Source: Listeria booriae (lineage in GTDB: Bacteria > Bacillota > Bacilli > Lactobacillales > Listeriaceae). From it: DNA of 64,000 nt. A program made the position numbers and the translations under genes. Every line of letters starts with the position of its first letter. Positions within the stretch are counted from its first letter, which is position 1. This document shows positions 54,749-64,000 of this stretch, one piece after another. The notes beneath the pieces are model-generated. The model ran no database searches, was not told the origin of the DNA, and worked only from the letters and a program-made list of their open reading frames with translations. The DNA lies in the NCBI RefSeq assembly GCF_000766865.1, contig NZ_JNFA01000023.1, positions 62,001 to 126,000 on the forward strand, given 5' to 3'.

Positions 54749-54793
54749 AAAAGATTGAGGCGCTCCCAACATGGAAGTTTCCTCAATCTTTTC
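54748..54793. terminator. bidirectional terminator, DUF1801/flavoprotein
   Basis: AAGATTGAGG (54751-54760) pairs with CCTCAATCTT (54781-54790), with A-runs before and T-runs after. It lies between convergent genes. Confidence 0.88.
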
Positions 54794-54800
54794 TTGTATC

Positions 54801-56057
54801 TTATCGAATTGCTGCGTTCACACCGGCTAATCGCCCTGTCACTAACGCACATGTGATATTATAACCACCCGTATAGCCATTAATGTCTAATATTTCACCA
54901 CAGAAAAATAAACCTGGCGTCAACTTGGATTGCATTTCTTTTGGCACGATTTCCTTCACAGAAACACCGCCCCCAGTCACAAATGCCTTCTCAAAATCAA
55001 GCGTACCGTTTACTTGGAAAGCGAATTTCTTCAACGTTTCGAGGAAGCTTTGCCATTTTTTCTGCGCCACTGAAATACAATCCGCGTCTGGATCAATTTC
55101 CGCTCGCTCTAAAAGAAATAGCAACATCCGCTCTTGCATAAGCGATTTCAACGCATTTTTAGTCGCTTTTTTCGGATTATCTTTGACTAATTGCATCACT
55201 TGCTGTTCTAACTCACCTTTTGCAATGTCAGGAAAGAAGTCAATCGTCATCGTTAATTCAGGAACGGCAAATTTCTTCAACCCTTGAATCACGAACTGGC
55301 TACAGCGCAATGCGGCAGGCCCTGACACACCGAAATGTGTGAAAATCATATCCATTTGATGCGTAATAATCGCTTTTCCTTTTGGATTTAGTACCGATAA
55401 AGCAACATCGCGCAACGAGATACCTTGTAGCACTTTGCTTTTAATAAAAGGTTCGCTAGATGTAATCGGAACTTCTGTTGGAAAAAGCTCTGTAATCGTG
55501 TGTCCGGCCGCTTTCGCCCACGCATAGCCATCCCCAGTTGATCCTGTCCGAGGCACCGATTTCCCGCCAACAGCAATAATAACCGAGCGCGCAGTAATGT
55601 CTTGACCGTCTGTGAGCGTCACGCCAGCCACTTCCCCGTCCGCGTAATTCACCCGTTTCACTGGCGTTTTCATATATATTTTCACTTTCAATTTATCCAA
55701 ACGCGAAATCATCGCATCGGCAACCGAACGCGCACTATCTGTCACCGGAAACATCCGACCATGATCCTCTTCCTTCAACGCCACGCCCAATTTTTCAAAA
55801 AAAGCGATAATATCTTCATTGTTAAATTCCGCAAACGGACTGTACATAAAGCGCCCATTTCCCGGTATATTCTTAATAATTTCATCCGCAGGCTTGCGAT
55901 TCGTCACATTACAACGCCCGCCACCCGACAAAATTAATTTCCGTCCAAGCTTTGGCCCTTTTTCAACGAGTAGCACGCGCTTATTCTTCTCCGCCGCCGC
56001 GATAGCCGCCATCAACCCCGACGGTCCACCACCAATAACAATCACATCAAAATCCAT
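54801..56057 (-). CDS. HI0933/YhiN-type NAD(P)/FAD-dependent oxidoreductase
   Basis: The 418-residue flavoprotein has the FAD-binding [20 protein letters not shown], then [11 protein letters not shown], the hallmark of the HI0933-like family. Near the end are [12 protein letters not shown] and GYTGGYNI. Members are soluble oxidoreductases of unknown substrate and are common in Firmicutes. It is downstream of the YugP gene, separated by a terminator. Confidence 0.88.
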   Translation of the reverse strand: MDFDVIVIGGGPSGLMAAIAAAEKNKRVLLVEKGPKLGRKLILSGGGRCNVTNRKPADEIIKNIPGNGRFMYSPFAEFNNEDIIAFFEKLGVALKEEDHGRMFPVTDSARSVADAMISRLDKLKVKIYMKTPVKRVNYADGEVAGVTLTDGQDITARSVIIAVGGKSVPRTGSTGDGYAWAKAAGHTITELFPTEVPITSSEPFIKSKVLQGISLRDVALSVLNPKGKAIITHQMDMIFTHFGVSGPAALRCSQFVIQGLKKFAVPELTMTIDFFPDIAKGELEQQVMQLVKDNPKKATKNALKSLMQERMLLFLLERAEIDPDADCISVAQKKWQSFLETLKKFAFQVNGTLDFEKAFVTGGGVSVKEIVPKEMQSKLTPGLFFCGEILDINGYTGGYNITCALVTGRLAGVNAAIR

Positions 56058-56072
56058 CTTATGACCCCCATT

Positions 56073-56095
56073 AAAAAACGCCCTTTGCAGAGCGT
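56073..56095 (-). terminator. terminator of the YugP gene
   Basis: On the minus strand ACGCTC and GGGCGT pair around TGCAA(A), followed by six T (56078-56073). It lies 8 to 30 bases after the stop. Confidence 0.82.
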
Positions 56096-56102
56096 CAAAA
56101 AT

Positions 56103-56786
56103 CTAGTTTCGATTCATACCTGTAAAAATTAAAATCAATCTCAAAAGTTCCAAAACGGCTACTGCCATCGCTGCAACGTATGTCATTGCGGCTGCGCTCA
56201 ACACTTTACGAGCTTGCGGTAATTCGTCTGATTCCACAAGTCCGAGTTGGTTAATTTGAACAAGTGCACGTTTGGAAGCATCAAACTCAACTGGCAACGT
56301 AATTAACTGGAACAATACACCGATTGCCATTAAAACAATACCAATCAACATCAAGTTTGGCAATGTCGCCAACATCCCGATAATAAGGAAAATCCATGAA
56401 GCGTTCGAGCTGAACATCGTAATCGGTACTAACGCGGAACGAAAACGCATAAATGAATAGTCTTGCGCATCTTGAATCGCATGTCCAACTTCGTGTGCCG
56501 CAACCGCAGTTCCGGCAATCGAACGACCATTGAAGTTCGCCGAAGATAAGAACACTGCTTTTTTACGTGGATCGTAGTGATCACTTAATACACCGCCAGT
56601 TTCTTGTACTGGAACGTTATGCAAACCATTCGCATCTAGAATTTGGCGCGCCACTTGCGCTCCTGTCAACCCTGTGCGAATCGCAACTTTCGAATAGTGT
56701 GAGTAGGTACTTTTTACACGATATTGCGCCCATAATGGAATCAAGGCCACAATCAGAAAATAAACAATATACATTTGTATACTCAT
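56103..56786 (-). CDS. YugP-type membrane zinc metallopeptidase
   Basis: The 227-residue protein has an N-terminal membrane helix, the zinc-protease motif AAHEVGHAIQD (about 97-107) and two or three C-terminal membrane helices with a conserved LPVEFDASKRA segment. It corresponds to the putative neutral zinc metallopeptidase family (DUF2265-like, YugP). It is membrane-anchored; the substrates are unknown. It is apparently monocistronic. Confidence 0.9.
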   Translation of the reverse strand: MSIQMYIVYFLIVALIPLWAQYRVKSTYSHYSKVAIRTGLTGAQVARQILDANGLHNVPVQETGGVLSDHYDPRKKAVFLSSANFNGRSIAGTAVAAHEVGHAIQDAQDYSFMRFRSALVPITMFSSNASWIFLIIGMLATLPNLMLIGIVLMAIGVLFQLITLPVEFDASKRALVQINQLGLVESDELPQARKVLSAAAMTYVAAMAVAVLELLRLILIFTGMNRN

Positions 56787-56857
56787 AATAAATCCCCGTC
56801 CTCCTAGCTACTTAATACTTTTATTATATAGGAGAAACCGCCAAACCTCAATAACTT

Positions 56858-57451
56858 TTAAGCTTCATGAGGAAATTCTAATTTAAAAGCGGTATTTTTT
56901 AACGTTTTTTCATAAACCGTCCACAAAACAAAAATCGTCAGCCAAAAAGTGCAGTAGCCAATCACCGTGATATATTGATCCAAACCGCCATAAATCGGCA
57001 TCTGGCCAAATAAGTAGTCAATCACATCATTATGTAACGTCCAAATCGCAGCAATCGCAAAATGCTGGAACTTAATTCGGTAAAACGGCGCATACACAAA
57101 CGCCTGAATCGCCATCAAACCATGCGATACGAGCAACATCAAGGAAACCATATCCAGATGTCCCAAATCGATCATATACGCCAAATTCATCCCGACTGCC
57201 CACAGCCCATATTTCAACAGACATACAAACGCTAACGCCTCCATCAACGGCCAATGCTTCTTCGCAAGCCACGCCATCAACACAAACACAAAAAACAAAA
57301 CAGCCGTCGGACTATCCGGCACAAACAGCCAAAAACGCGGCTCCGTAATTTCTAACTGCGGCAAATACCAAATAAACCCGTACACCGCTCCCAGTAAGTT
57401 CACTATAAATAACAGCCGCAAAAACGACCGATTCGCTAAATATCGATACAT
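56858..57451 (-). CDS. YpjA-like DUF1405 membrane protein
   Basis: The 197-residue protein has about six membrane helices and matches the DUF1405 family (YpjA) in length and in conserved YGFIWYLPQL, PDSPTAVLFF and HNDVIDY segments. Its function is unknown. ATG 57451 has GGGGGAG nine bases upstream; the longer frame to 57568 runs into the inverted repeat and is not supported. Confidence 0.82.
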   Translation of the reverse strand: MYRYLANRSFLRLLFIVNLLGAVYGFIWYLPQLEITEPRFWLFVPDSPTAVLFFVFVLMAWLAKKHWPLMEALAFVCLLKYGLWAVGMNLAYMIDLGHLDMVSLMLLVSHGLMAIQAFVYAPFYRIKFQHFAIAAIWTLHNDVIDYLFGQMPIYGGLDQYITVIGYCTFWLTIFVLWTVYEKTLKNTAFKLEFPHEA

Positions 57452-57545
57452 GACTCCCTGCTCCCCCAATCTTCTCATCTTTCTATCATACCAAACTTCG
57501 CCTAAAAAAACGAAACAAAAAACGAGTTCGGAACATAACCCAAAT

Positions 57546-57598
57546 AAATCGGCGACAAGCGCTCGCATTCAGGGGATGCGAGCGTTTGTCGCCGATTT
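57546..57598. repeat. 23-bp inverted repeat (strong hairpin)
   Basis: Arms 57546-57568 and 57576-57598 match at 22 of 23 positions with a seven-base loop (TCAGGGG); the mismatch is G-U compatible on one strand. G+C-rich cores read GGCGACAAGCGCTCGC. Neither strand has a following T-run, so a standard terminator is doubtful. Confidence 0.85.
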
Positions 57599-57601
57599 GT
57601 G

Positions 57602-57655
57602 TAAAGCAAAATTTTTCATCCTACCCAAAGTAAATGGCCCAGCGATTTTGCTTTA
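57602..57655. repeat. 11-bp perfect inverted repeat
   Basis: TAAAGCAAAAT (57602-57612) and ATTTTGCTTTA (57645-57655) are perfect arms around a 32-base loop. It lies immediately next to the 23-bp hairpin, after the 3' end of ypiB. Confidence 0.75.
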
Positions 57656-57685
57656 TCTTGAGTTTTGTCCCAACCTCGTCACTAT

Positions 57686-58219
57686 TTAACTATATTGTTT
57701 AAACTGTTCCATCAACTCTTGGAATCTTGCTTCATCATAATCATCTAGCGCCGCGTCAATTTCGACAAGTAACTTCTCTTTCGAAAAATGAGCCACTGCT
57801 GAATCTAAGAACTGGGCTGCTATTTGCTTATCAGAATCTGTGATAAGCAACTCTTGGAATGGGCTATCCTCGCGCACTAACGCATATTGCGGCGAAGTCA
57901 CTACACCCGGAAAATGCAGCTGAATATATATTTCTTCGTCCCAATTCAAGCGAATATCGTGAAATGCTTTTTCTGGATCACTCGTTACGATATTGCCTTT
58001 AAAGAAACGAAACGGCTCATCATCCACACCATGAGAAGTGAGTACAAGTCCACGAGGGCAACCTTCCGCATTATCGACAAAATGAACATATTTCATAATT
58101 TGATCGTGCCCTGCAATATAATTAAGAATCCACATAGATTCTCTCATTTTCATTTGATGCTGACTTAATAACCATCTAACAAAGTCCTTTTTATCCTCAA
58201 TGCTAATCGATGCTTTCAT
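57686..58219 (-). CDS. ypiB: YpiB-like UPF0302 protein
   Basis: The 177-residue soluble protein matches YpiB (UPF0302) by sequence pattern ([25 protein letters not shown] at the start, [11 protein letters not shown] in the middle) and by its place after ypiA and aroA. Its function is unknown. ATG 58219 has GGAG eight bases upstream; GTG 58228 overlaps the ribosome site. It is 34 bases after ypiA. Confidence 0.88.
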   Translation of the reverse strand: MKASISIEDKKDFVRWLLSQHQMKMRESMWILNYIAGHDQIMKYVHFVDNAEGCPRGLVLTSHGVDDEPFRFFKGNIVTSDPEKAFHDIRLNWDEEIYIQLHFPGVVTSPQYALVREDSPFQELLITDSDKQIAAQFLDSAVAHFSKEKLLVEIDAALDDYDEARFQELMEQFKQYS

Positions 58220-58253
58220 TTCACTCACTCCTTCCCATCAAAATGGGGATCTA

Positions 58254-59507
58254 TTATTCATAATCTAACAAACTTAAAACTTCTTCATCACCAGGCTCAA
58301 ACGTCAAATACTGCGCCAACACTTGCCCTGACTTCGCAACGTCACCATCTTCTCGCAAGAACAAACCGTATTCTTTTAAGAAAGTAGCATTATTTGCAAA
58401 ATGCGGATAAGCAAGGTCATAACTTTCTTTTGCTTTATTATAATTATCTAGTTCCTGATATGCAACACTTACGTCCCAGAAAATTTGTGGCTCCGTTAAA
58501 ATTTCTTGCTCAAGCGACTCTACCAACTCGACAATACCTTCGTAATCGGCTTTTTTCAGCAAAATCTTATTCACTTCCAAAATCGCATCAATGAACTCTG
58601 GATCAAGCGCAATCGCCTGACGGAAATAATGTTCCGCATCTTTTACCTGATCATTTTTCCAAGCCAATTTTCCAGCTTCTAAAAATAGTTCTTTATTGAA
58701 TTCATCTTGTTTCAAACCATCTGCCAATGCTTGTAGCGCCTTGTCTGGTTCGCCATTTTCCTCATAGCTCTTGGCCAAATACGTGTATAGCGTCGTAAAT
58801 CCAGGATCATGTTCTTTCAAATGTTCCAACGCATGAATCGCCTTCGTGTAATCTTTCGCTTGATAACTCGTCAAACCAAGCCCGAACAACGTATTCACAT
58901 CTTCTTGTTCCGCTAGCGCCTTCTCATAATACGTAATCGCCTCTTCAAAAGCACCACTGCTCGCTAAACTTTCCGCAATTCGCTCATAAATCTGGCTGCC
59001 CGCAAACTCCGTCACGCCCGCATCAAGCACCGCCTGATAACTTTGCACTGCTGACGCAAATCGCGCAGTCGATAAATAAAATTCGCCTAGCGCAAAATCA
59101 ATCACCGGTTCATTTGGCAATAACGCTTTAGCTTGTTCTAACTTCGCTTCTGTCACCTCATGAAGTCCTTGCATTTGATACAAATCAGCAAGCACAAGTA
59201 AACTCTCCGGATACGCGTCGTCTTGTTCATTTACTTGCTCCAAGTATTCCATCGCACCTTCGATATCGTCCTTTTCAATCGCAACTTCTGCGGCGCGAAC
59301 GAGTAGCTCGCCTTCATCTTTATATTTGGCTAACAATAATTCATATAAATCCTCTGCCTCTTCTAGAAACCCAAGTTGAAATAATTGTTCCGCTAGCCAA
59401 TATTGTTCTTCATCCGTCCCATCTTGTAATGCTTGTTGGAAATATTTCTGCGCCTCTGGCAAATTTTCTTGCTCCAAAGCCGCTAACATCTGCTCTGCAA
59501 ATTTCAT
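58254..59507 (-). CDS. ypiA: tetratricopeptide repeat protein (YpiA)
   Basis: The 417-residue protein is composed almost wholly of about ten to eleven TPR helix pairs (for example YYEKALAEQEDVNTLFGLG and AEHYFRQAIALDPEF). It has no signal peptide or membrane helix. It corresponds to YpiA, encoded between aroA and ypiB in Bacillus; the role is unknown, presumably a protein-protein scaffold. A consensus promoter lies upstream. Confidence 0.9.
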   Translation of the reverse strand: MKFAEQMLAALEQENLPEAQKYFQQALQDGTDEEQYWLAEQLFQLGFLEEAEDLYELLLAKYKDEGELLVRAAEVAIEKDDIEGAMEYLEQVNEQDDAYPESLLVLADLYQMQGLHEVTEAKLEQAKALLPNEPVIDFALGEFYLSTARFASAVQSYQAVLDAGVTEFAGSQIYERIAESLASSGAFEEAITYYEKALAEQEDVNTLFGLGLTSYQAKDYTKAIHALEHLKEHDPGFTTLYTYLAKSYEENGEPDKALQALADGLKQDEFNKELFLEAGKLAWKNDQVKDAEHYFRQAIALDPEFIDAILEVNKILLKKADYEGIVELVESLEQEILTEPQIFWDVSVAYQELDNYNKAKESYDLAYPHFANNATFLKEYGLFLREDGDVAKSGQVLAQYLTFEPGDEEVLSLLDYE

Positions 59508-59545
59508 TGTTCATACTCCTCACATCTATCACATTTCGTAGGCTT

Positions 59546-59574
59546 ATTATAACCAAAAGGTCAAAACAAGTCAA
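59546..59574 (-). promoter_or_regulatory. promoter of ypiA-ypiB
   Basis: TTGACT (59574-59569), 17 bases, TATAAT (59551-59546) on the minus strand, about 40 bases before ypiA. Confidence 0.9.
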
Positions 59575-59610
59575 ACAGTCTTTCTTATTTTCCTGATTTT
59601 ACGCCAAACA

Positions 59611-59635
59611 AAAACGTGTGCTAAGTGCGCACACG
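59611..59635 (-). terminator. terminator of the aromatic operon
   Basis: CGTGTGC pairs with GCACACG around a seven-base loop (59615-59635). TTTTTGTTT follows on the minus strand. It lies 10 bases after the aroA stop. Confidence 0.78.
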
Positions 59636-59644
59636 CCAAGTCTT

Positions 59645-60934
<1,290 letters not shown>

Positions 60935-62035
60935 TCAAAAATGACATTGGTAATGGCTATACTTCTCAATACAGCGTTTTGCCCGTTCGCGGTCCTTCTC
61001 ATTTTGGAACGTAATTTGCAAAATCCCCATAATGTCTTCCCGTGTTTCTAGAATTTTAATATTAATCAAGCTGATTTCTTCCTGCGCCAAAAATCCCGTC
61101 ACTTCCGAAATCACACCAGGATAATCCGGCACATCAACAAACAAGTCATAAAAAGATGGAATCGCGCCTTCTTGATGCACCGGCAACGAATCCCGAAACT
61201 CTTTTGCCGTATCGAAAAAATGATGAATCGCCGTCGCGTCTTCTTTTTCCAACATCGCTAACGCCTCATTCATCCCGTCACGCCAGTTCCCAAGCAATTC
61301 GCGCAATGCCTCTTTATTCGAGAGCGAAATATCCGTCCACATCGTCGGATCAGAAGAAGCAATTCGCGTAATATCGCGAAAACCACCTGCCGCCAGTCGA
61401 AAAGCCGCTGGATGTTTTTGCGTAAAATCACTCGTCTGATTCACAAGTGCCGCCGCCACAATATGCGGTAAATGGCTAAGCATCCCGGTAATCGTATCAT
61501 GTTCTTTAGCAGATAACTCCAAGAATTTCGCGTTCGTTCCTTCCAGCCACACCCGTAAGTCGGCCACATGCTTCGGATTCTCCCCCTCACTTGGCGTCAA
61601 CAAATAATACGCATTCTCAAACAACAACGATTTCGCCGCCGTCACACCGCTCTTATGAGAACCCGCCATCGGATGCCCACCAATAAACACATGTCCTAAC
61701 GCTTGAACAGCCGTCGCCTGCTCCATCACACGCTGCTTCGTACTACCCGTATCGGTAATAATGACATCCTCCTTCAACACATACGAAGGCAATTCCGCCA
61801 AAAAGCGCTCGGTTTGCTGCACCGGACAACAAAAAACAAGTAAATCCGCGCGTGACACGACATCCGCTAAGTTCGTCGTACCTTCATCAATAATACCGAG
61901 TGAATCTCCCGATAAAATCGTCTGTTCCGAAATATCAACCCCGATAATATGTGCCTGTGGATGTTTCGCACGAATACAAAGTGCAATCGACCCGCCAATC
62001 AGGCCAAGCCCGACAATAACGACTGTTCCTTTCAT
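60935..62035 (-). CDS. tyrA: prephenate dehydrogenase with ACT domain
   Basis: The 366-residue enzyme makes 4-hydroxyphenylpyruvate, the tyrosine precursor. Rossmann motif VGLGLIGGSIAL is at the N-terminus; the catalytic histidine region GGHPMAGSHKSG follows. A C-terminal ACT domain (VDVPDYPGVISEVTGFLAQ, about 290-366) probably gives feedback control by tyrosine. It is 12 bases before aroA. Confidence 0.95.
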   Translation of the reverse strand: MKGTVVIVGLGLIGGSIALCIRAKHPQAHIIGVDISEQTILSGDSLGIIDEGTTNLADVVSRADLLVFCCPVQQTERFLAELPSYVLKEDVIITDTGSTKQRVMEQATAVQALGHVFIGGHPMAGSHKSGVTAAKSLLFENAYYLLTPSEGENPKHVADLRVWLEGTNAKFLELSAKEHDTITGMLSHLPHIVAAALVNQTSDFTQKHPAAFRLAAGGFRDITRIASSDPTMWTDISLSNKEALRELLGNWRDGMNEALAMLEKEDATAIHHFFDTAKEFRDSLPVHQEGAIPSFYDLFVDVPDYPGVISEVTGFLAQEEISLINIKILETREDIMGILQITFQNEKDRERAKRCIEKYSHYQCHF

Positions 62036-62048
62036 CTTTCAAAACCCC

Positions 62049-63134
62049 TTACTTCACTAATTGTTGTAACAACGCGATAACCGCCGCATTATCCGCCTTC
62101 GTACCCACTGTAATCCGCACTGCTTTTGGAAAACCTAAAGCCGAACCAGAACGCACAATATAGCCATTCTTCTCTAAATAACGGAAAACTTCATCGGCCG
62201 GCAACCCAATATCCACCAAAACAAAATTGCCTTGCGATGGATACACATGCACGCCCGCATTTGCCGCCGCAAAATCCTCATATTGCTTTCTACCCGCCGC
62301 ATTTCCCTCGCGACAAGAAGCGATAAACGCGTCATCCGTCAACGCGATTTGCGCTAATTTTTGACCGAGTGTTGTTGTATTAAATGGCGGTCTGACGATA
62401 TTGATTTGGCTAATAACAGCTTGGTTCGCCACACCATAACCAACACGCGAGCTGGCCAAACCGTAAATTTTACTAAAGGTCCGCGTAATAATCAAATTCG
62501 GAAATTCATGGATCAAGTGCATATGTTTTTCCGGTTGAGGGACAACGTATTCCGCATACGCCTCATCCAAAACAACTAACACATCACTAGGCACTTGGCG
62601 TAAAAAGTGAATGATTTCATCTAGTTCTATGTAATTACCAGACGGATTATTCGGATTGCACAACCAAACAACGCTTGTCGATGCATCGATAGCCGCTAAC
62701 ATTTGTGGTAAGTCATGGTCGCCCGCTTCTGTCAGTGGCACTTCGCGTAGTTCTGCACCTTCAATACACGCATTTTGCCGATATTGTGGGAACGTCGGTG
62801 TTGCCATCACCGTGTTTGTCGAAGGAGAAAGCAATGTCCGCGCTATTAAAGCAATCAGCTCGTCCACACCACTCGTGAAAACAAGTTCTTCTTCCTTCAC
62901 ACCATGATACGCCGCGACTTGCGTACGTAATTCCGTCGCCCAGCCATCTGGATAAATTTCTAAATCTATACGAGCGTCTTTCATGAACGCCGCAACTTTT
63001 GGTGAAACACCGTGTGGATTTTCATTGGAAGATAGTTTCGTAATTTCCGTTAAACCAAGTTCCGCCATGACTTGTTCTTCGCGTTTACCGGGCTTGTAAG
63101 AATGTAGCCCCGTCAATGTTTTTTTCCATTTCAT
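62049..63134 (-). CDS. hisC: histidinol-phosphate/aromatic aminotransferase
   Basis: The 361-residue PLP enzyme has the lysine motif [17 protein letters not shown] (about 215) and [10 protein letters not shown]. HisC in this operon usually serves both histidinol-phosphate and aromatic transamination, which suits a place between aroH and tyrA. ATG 63134 follows TAGGAGG; the longer frame to 63182 overlaps aroH and is not used. Confidence 0.93.
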   Translation of the reverse strand: MKWKKTLTGLHSYKPGKREEQVMAELGLTEITKLSSNENPHGVSPKVAAFMKDARIDLEIYPDGWATELRTQVAAYHGVKEEELVFTSGVDELIALIARTLLSPSTNTVMATPTFPQYRQNACIEGAELREVPLTEAGDHDLPQMLAAIDASTSVVWLCNPNNPSGNYIELDEIIHFLRQVPSDVLVVLDEAYAEYVVPQPEKHMHLIHEFPNLIITRTFSKIYGLASSRVGYGVANQAVISQINIVRPPFNTTTLGQKLAQIALTDDAFIASCREGNAAGRKQYEDFAAANAGVHVYPSQGNFVLVDIGLPADEVFRYLEKNGYIVRSGSALGFPKAVRITVGTKADNAAVIALLQQLVK

Positions 63135-63147
63135 GTTCCCATTCCTC

Positions 63148-63513
63148 CTACTTCGCCAAATCTGGTCGTAAAACGGTTGCACCTTCTAAATAAATATGCG
63201 CGACATCTTGTTGCGCCACATCGCCAACTTCCGCGTTGACCATCAACCGAATACACATCGCAAGCGCACCCGGAACTGGAATTTCCATCACACCCATAAT
63301 CGGTACAAATTGAAACCCTGCTAGTTCACGAATCGGTTTGGCTGGAAATGCCGCATCAATATCGCTCGTCACCGAAACAATGACCGAGGAAATCGCTTCT
63401 GGTTCTAGTTTATTCGCCGTTACTATCTCCTGGAACAAGTCCGCCGAAGCTTTATAAATCGCCTCCGCTGTGTTCGTAGTTACCGTTGTTGCTCCTCTAA
63501 TTCCTCTAATCAT
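63148..63513 (-). CDS. aroH: chorismate mutase, AroH type
   Basis: The 121-residue enzyme of the trimeric AroH class rearranges chorismate to prephenate. [13 protein letters not shown] at the N-terminus, the active-site stretch [16 protein letters not shown] and [12 protein letters not shown] are typical. It overlaps the end of aroB by four bases. Confidence 0.95.
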   Translation of the reverse strand: MIRGIRGATTVTTNTAEAIYKASADLFQEIVTANKLEPEAISSVIVSVTSDIDAAFPAKPIRELAGFQFVPIMGVMEIPVPGALAMCIRLMVNAEVGDVAQQDVAHIYLEGATVLRPDLAK

Positions 63514-64000
63514 CCTTGCCCCTCCTGACTCACGCGCTTAAACGTCGCTTCAATGACATCATCCGTCACTTTTTGTATCGTAGGCTTGCCGATTTCCTCC
63601 AGCAAAACCATCGTTATTTCGTTAAATGTTGTTTTTTTGTCGTGTTTCATATGTTCTAATAGCACATCAAAATCAAGATTGTTCGGCAAATGAACCTCAT
63701 AGCCTAGCGCCGCCAACCATTTCAATAACGCTTCCTTATCAAAATGAAGACCGAGCAACTGCTCACTCATATCCAGCGCGTAAATCATGCCAAACGTAAT
63801 CGACTCACCGTGAAGCCACTTACCGAATGCGCCGTAAGCCTCCATCGCATGACCAAACGTATGACCAAAATTAAGAAATGCTCGAATACCTTGCTCCGTC
63901 TCATCTTGCGAAACAATCTCCGCCTTAATCGCAATCCCTCGCGCCAAGTACGGCGTCAAGTCCACCTCATATAAATCACGCGGTGTCTTGTACGTCTCCA
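63510..64000 (-). CDS. aroB: 3-dehydroquinate synthase, C-terminal part
   Basis: The frame is open to the window edge, so the gene starts beyond base 64000; 163 residues are visible. The zinc-binding segment NFGHTFGHAME, the upstream YLARGIAIKAEIVSQDE and WLHGESITFGM are diagnostic of 3-dehydroquinate synthase, the second enzyme of the shikimate pathway. The GTG at 63965 is an internal codon, not the true start. It heads the visible aromatic operon. Confidence 0.95.
   Translation of the reverse strand, partial: ETYKTPRDLYEVDLTPYLARGIAIKAEIVSQDETEQGIRAFLNFGHTFGHAMEAYGAFGKWLHGESITFGMIYALDMSEQLLGLHFDKEALLKWLAALGYEVHLPNNLDFDVLLEHMKHDKKTTFNEITMVLLEEIGKPTIQKVTDDVIEATFKRVSQEGQG

Overview
The window looks like a chromosomal segment of a Listeria-type Firmicute. 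The order PPDK regulator-ppdK ... dfrA-thyA-yfmR-fhs-mntR-csp ... pbuX-xpt ... rnpB-gpsB ... recU-pbpA-ypoC-nth-dnaD-asnS-aspB ... dinG-panDCB ... birA-cca-mgsA-dapB-mazG ... malic enzyme ... ypiB-ypiA-aroA-tyrA-hisC-aroH-aroB matches, from memory, the lmo1866-lmo1927 stretch of Listeria monocytogenes, and locally Bacillus subtilis. Base composition seems richer in G+C than L. monocytogenes, so a species outside the monocytogenes clade is likely. This is inferred from gene order and protein resemblance; no database was searched.

Layout. 1-3.2 kb: end of the PPDK regulatory kinase/phosphorylase gene and ppdK. 3.2-6.05 kb: an accessory minus-strand operon for a type VII secretion LXG toxin (DUF3130 and DUF3958 partners, LXG module, WHH nuclease, SUKH immunity protein), with the toxin split by a one-base frameshift. 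6.1-9.6 kb: cystine transporter tcyP behind a CymR-like box, a histidine phosphatase behind a MerR-type promoter with a 19-bp spacer, and an MFS transporter. 9.7-16.2 kb: folate and thymidylate genes, ABC-F factor, fhs, mntR and a cold-shock gene. 16.2-17.9 kb: SOS-controlled yolD plus a frameshifted Y-family polymerase. 18-24.2 kb: RNase HI-like protein, 5'-3' exonuclease, xpt-pbuX under a guanine riboswitch with two tandem terminators, M32 carboxypeptidase and an rRNA methyltransferase. 24.4-29.8 kb: RNase P RNA, gpsB, ypsA, yppE, recU and the class A PBP. 29.8-40.5 kb: nth, dnaD, asnS, aspB, ypmB, dinG, the panBCD operon and a thioredoxin-like lipoprotein. 40.5-45 kb: GNAT protein and the mazG-dapB-mgsA-cca-birA operon. 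45-50.4 kb: YitT protein and a complete BceRS-BceAB-type antimicrobial-peptide sensing and detoxification module. 50.4-57.5 kb: FAD oxidoreductases, malic enzyme, serine hydrolase, DUF1801 protein, YugP protease, YpjA. 57.5-64 kb: an intergenic region with two near-perfect inverted repeats, ypiB-ypiA, and the aromatic amino acid operon, whose first visible gene aroB is cut by the window end.

Most of the window is conserved housekeeping core. The most unusual content is the LXG toxin operon with its frameshift, the frameshifted SOS polymerase, the double terminator behind the xpt riboswitch, the 19-bp-spacer promoter of the phosphatase gene, and the unexplained inverted repeats before ypiB. 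No tRNA, rRNA, CRISPR array, insertion sequence or prophage was seen.
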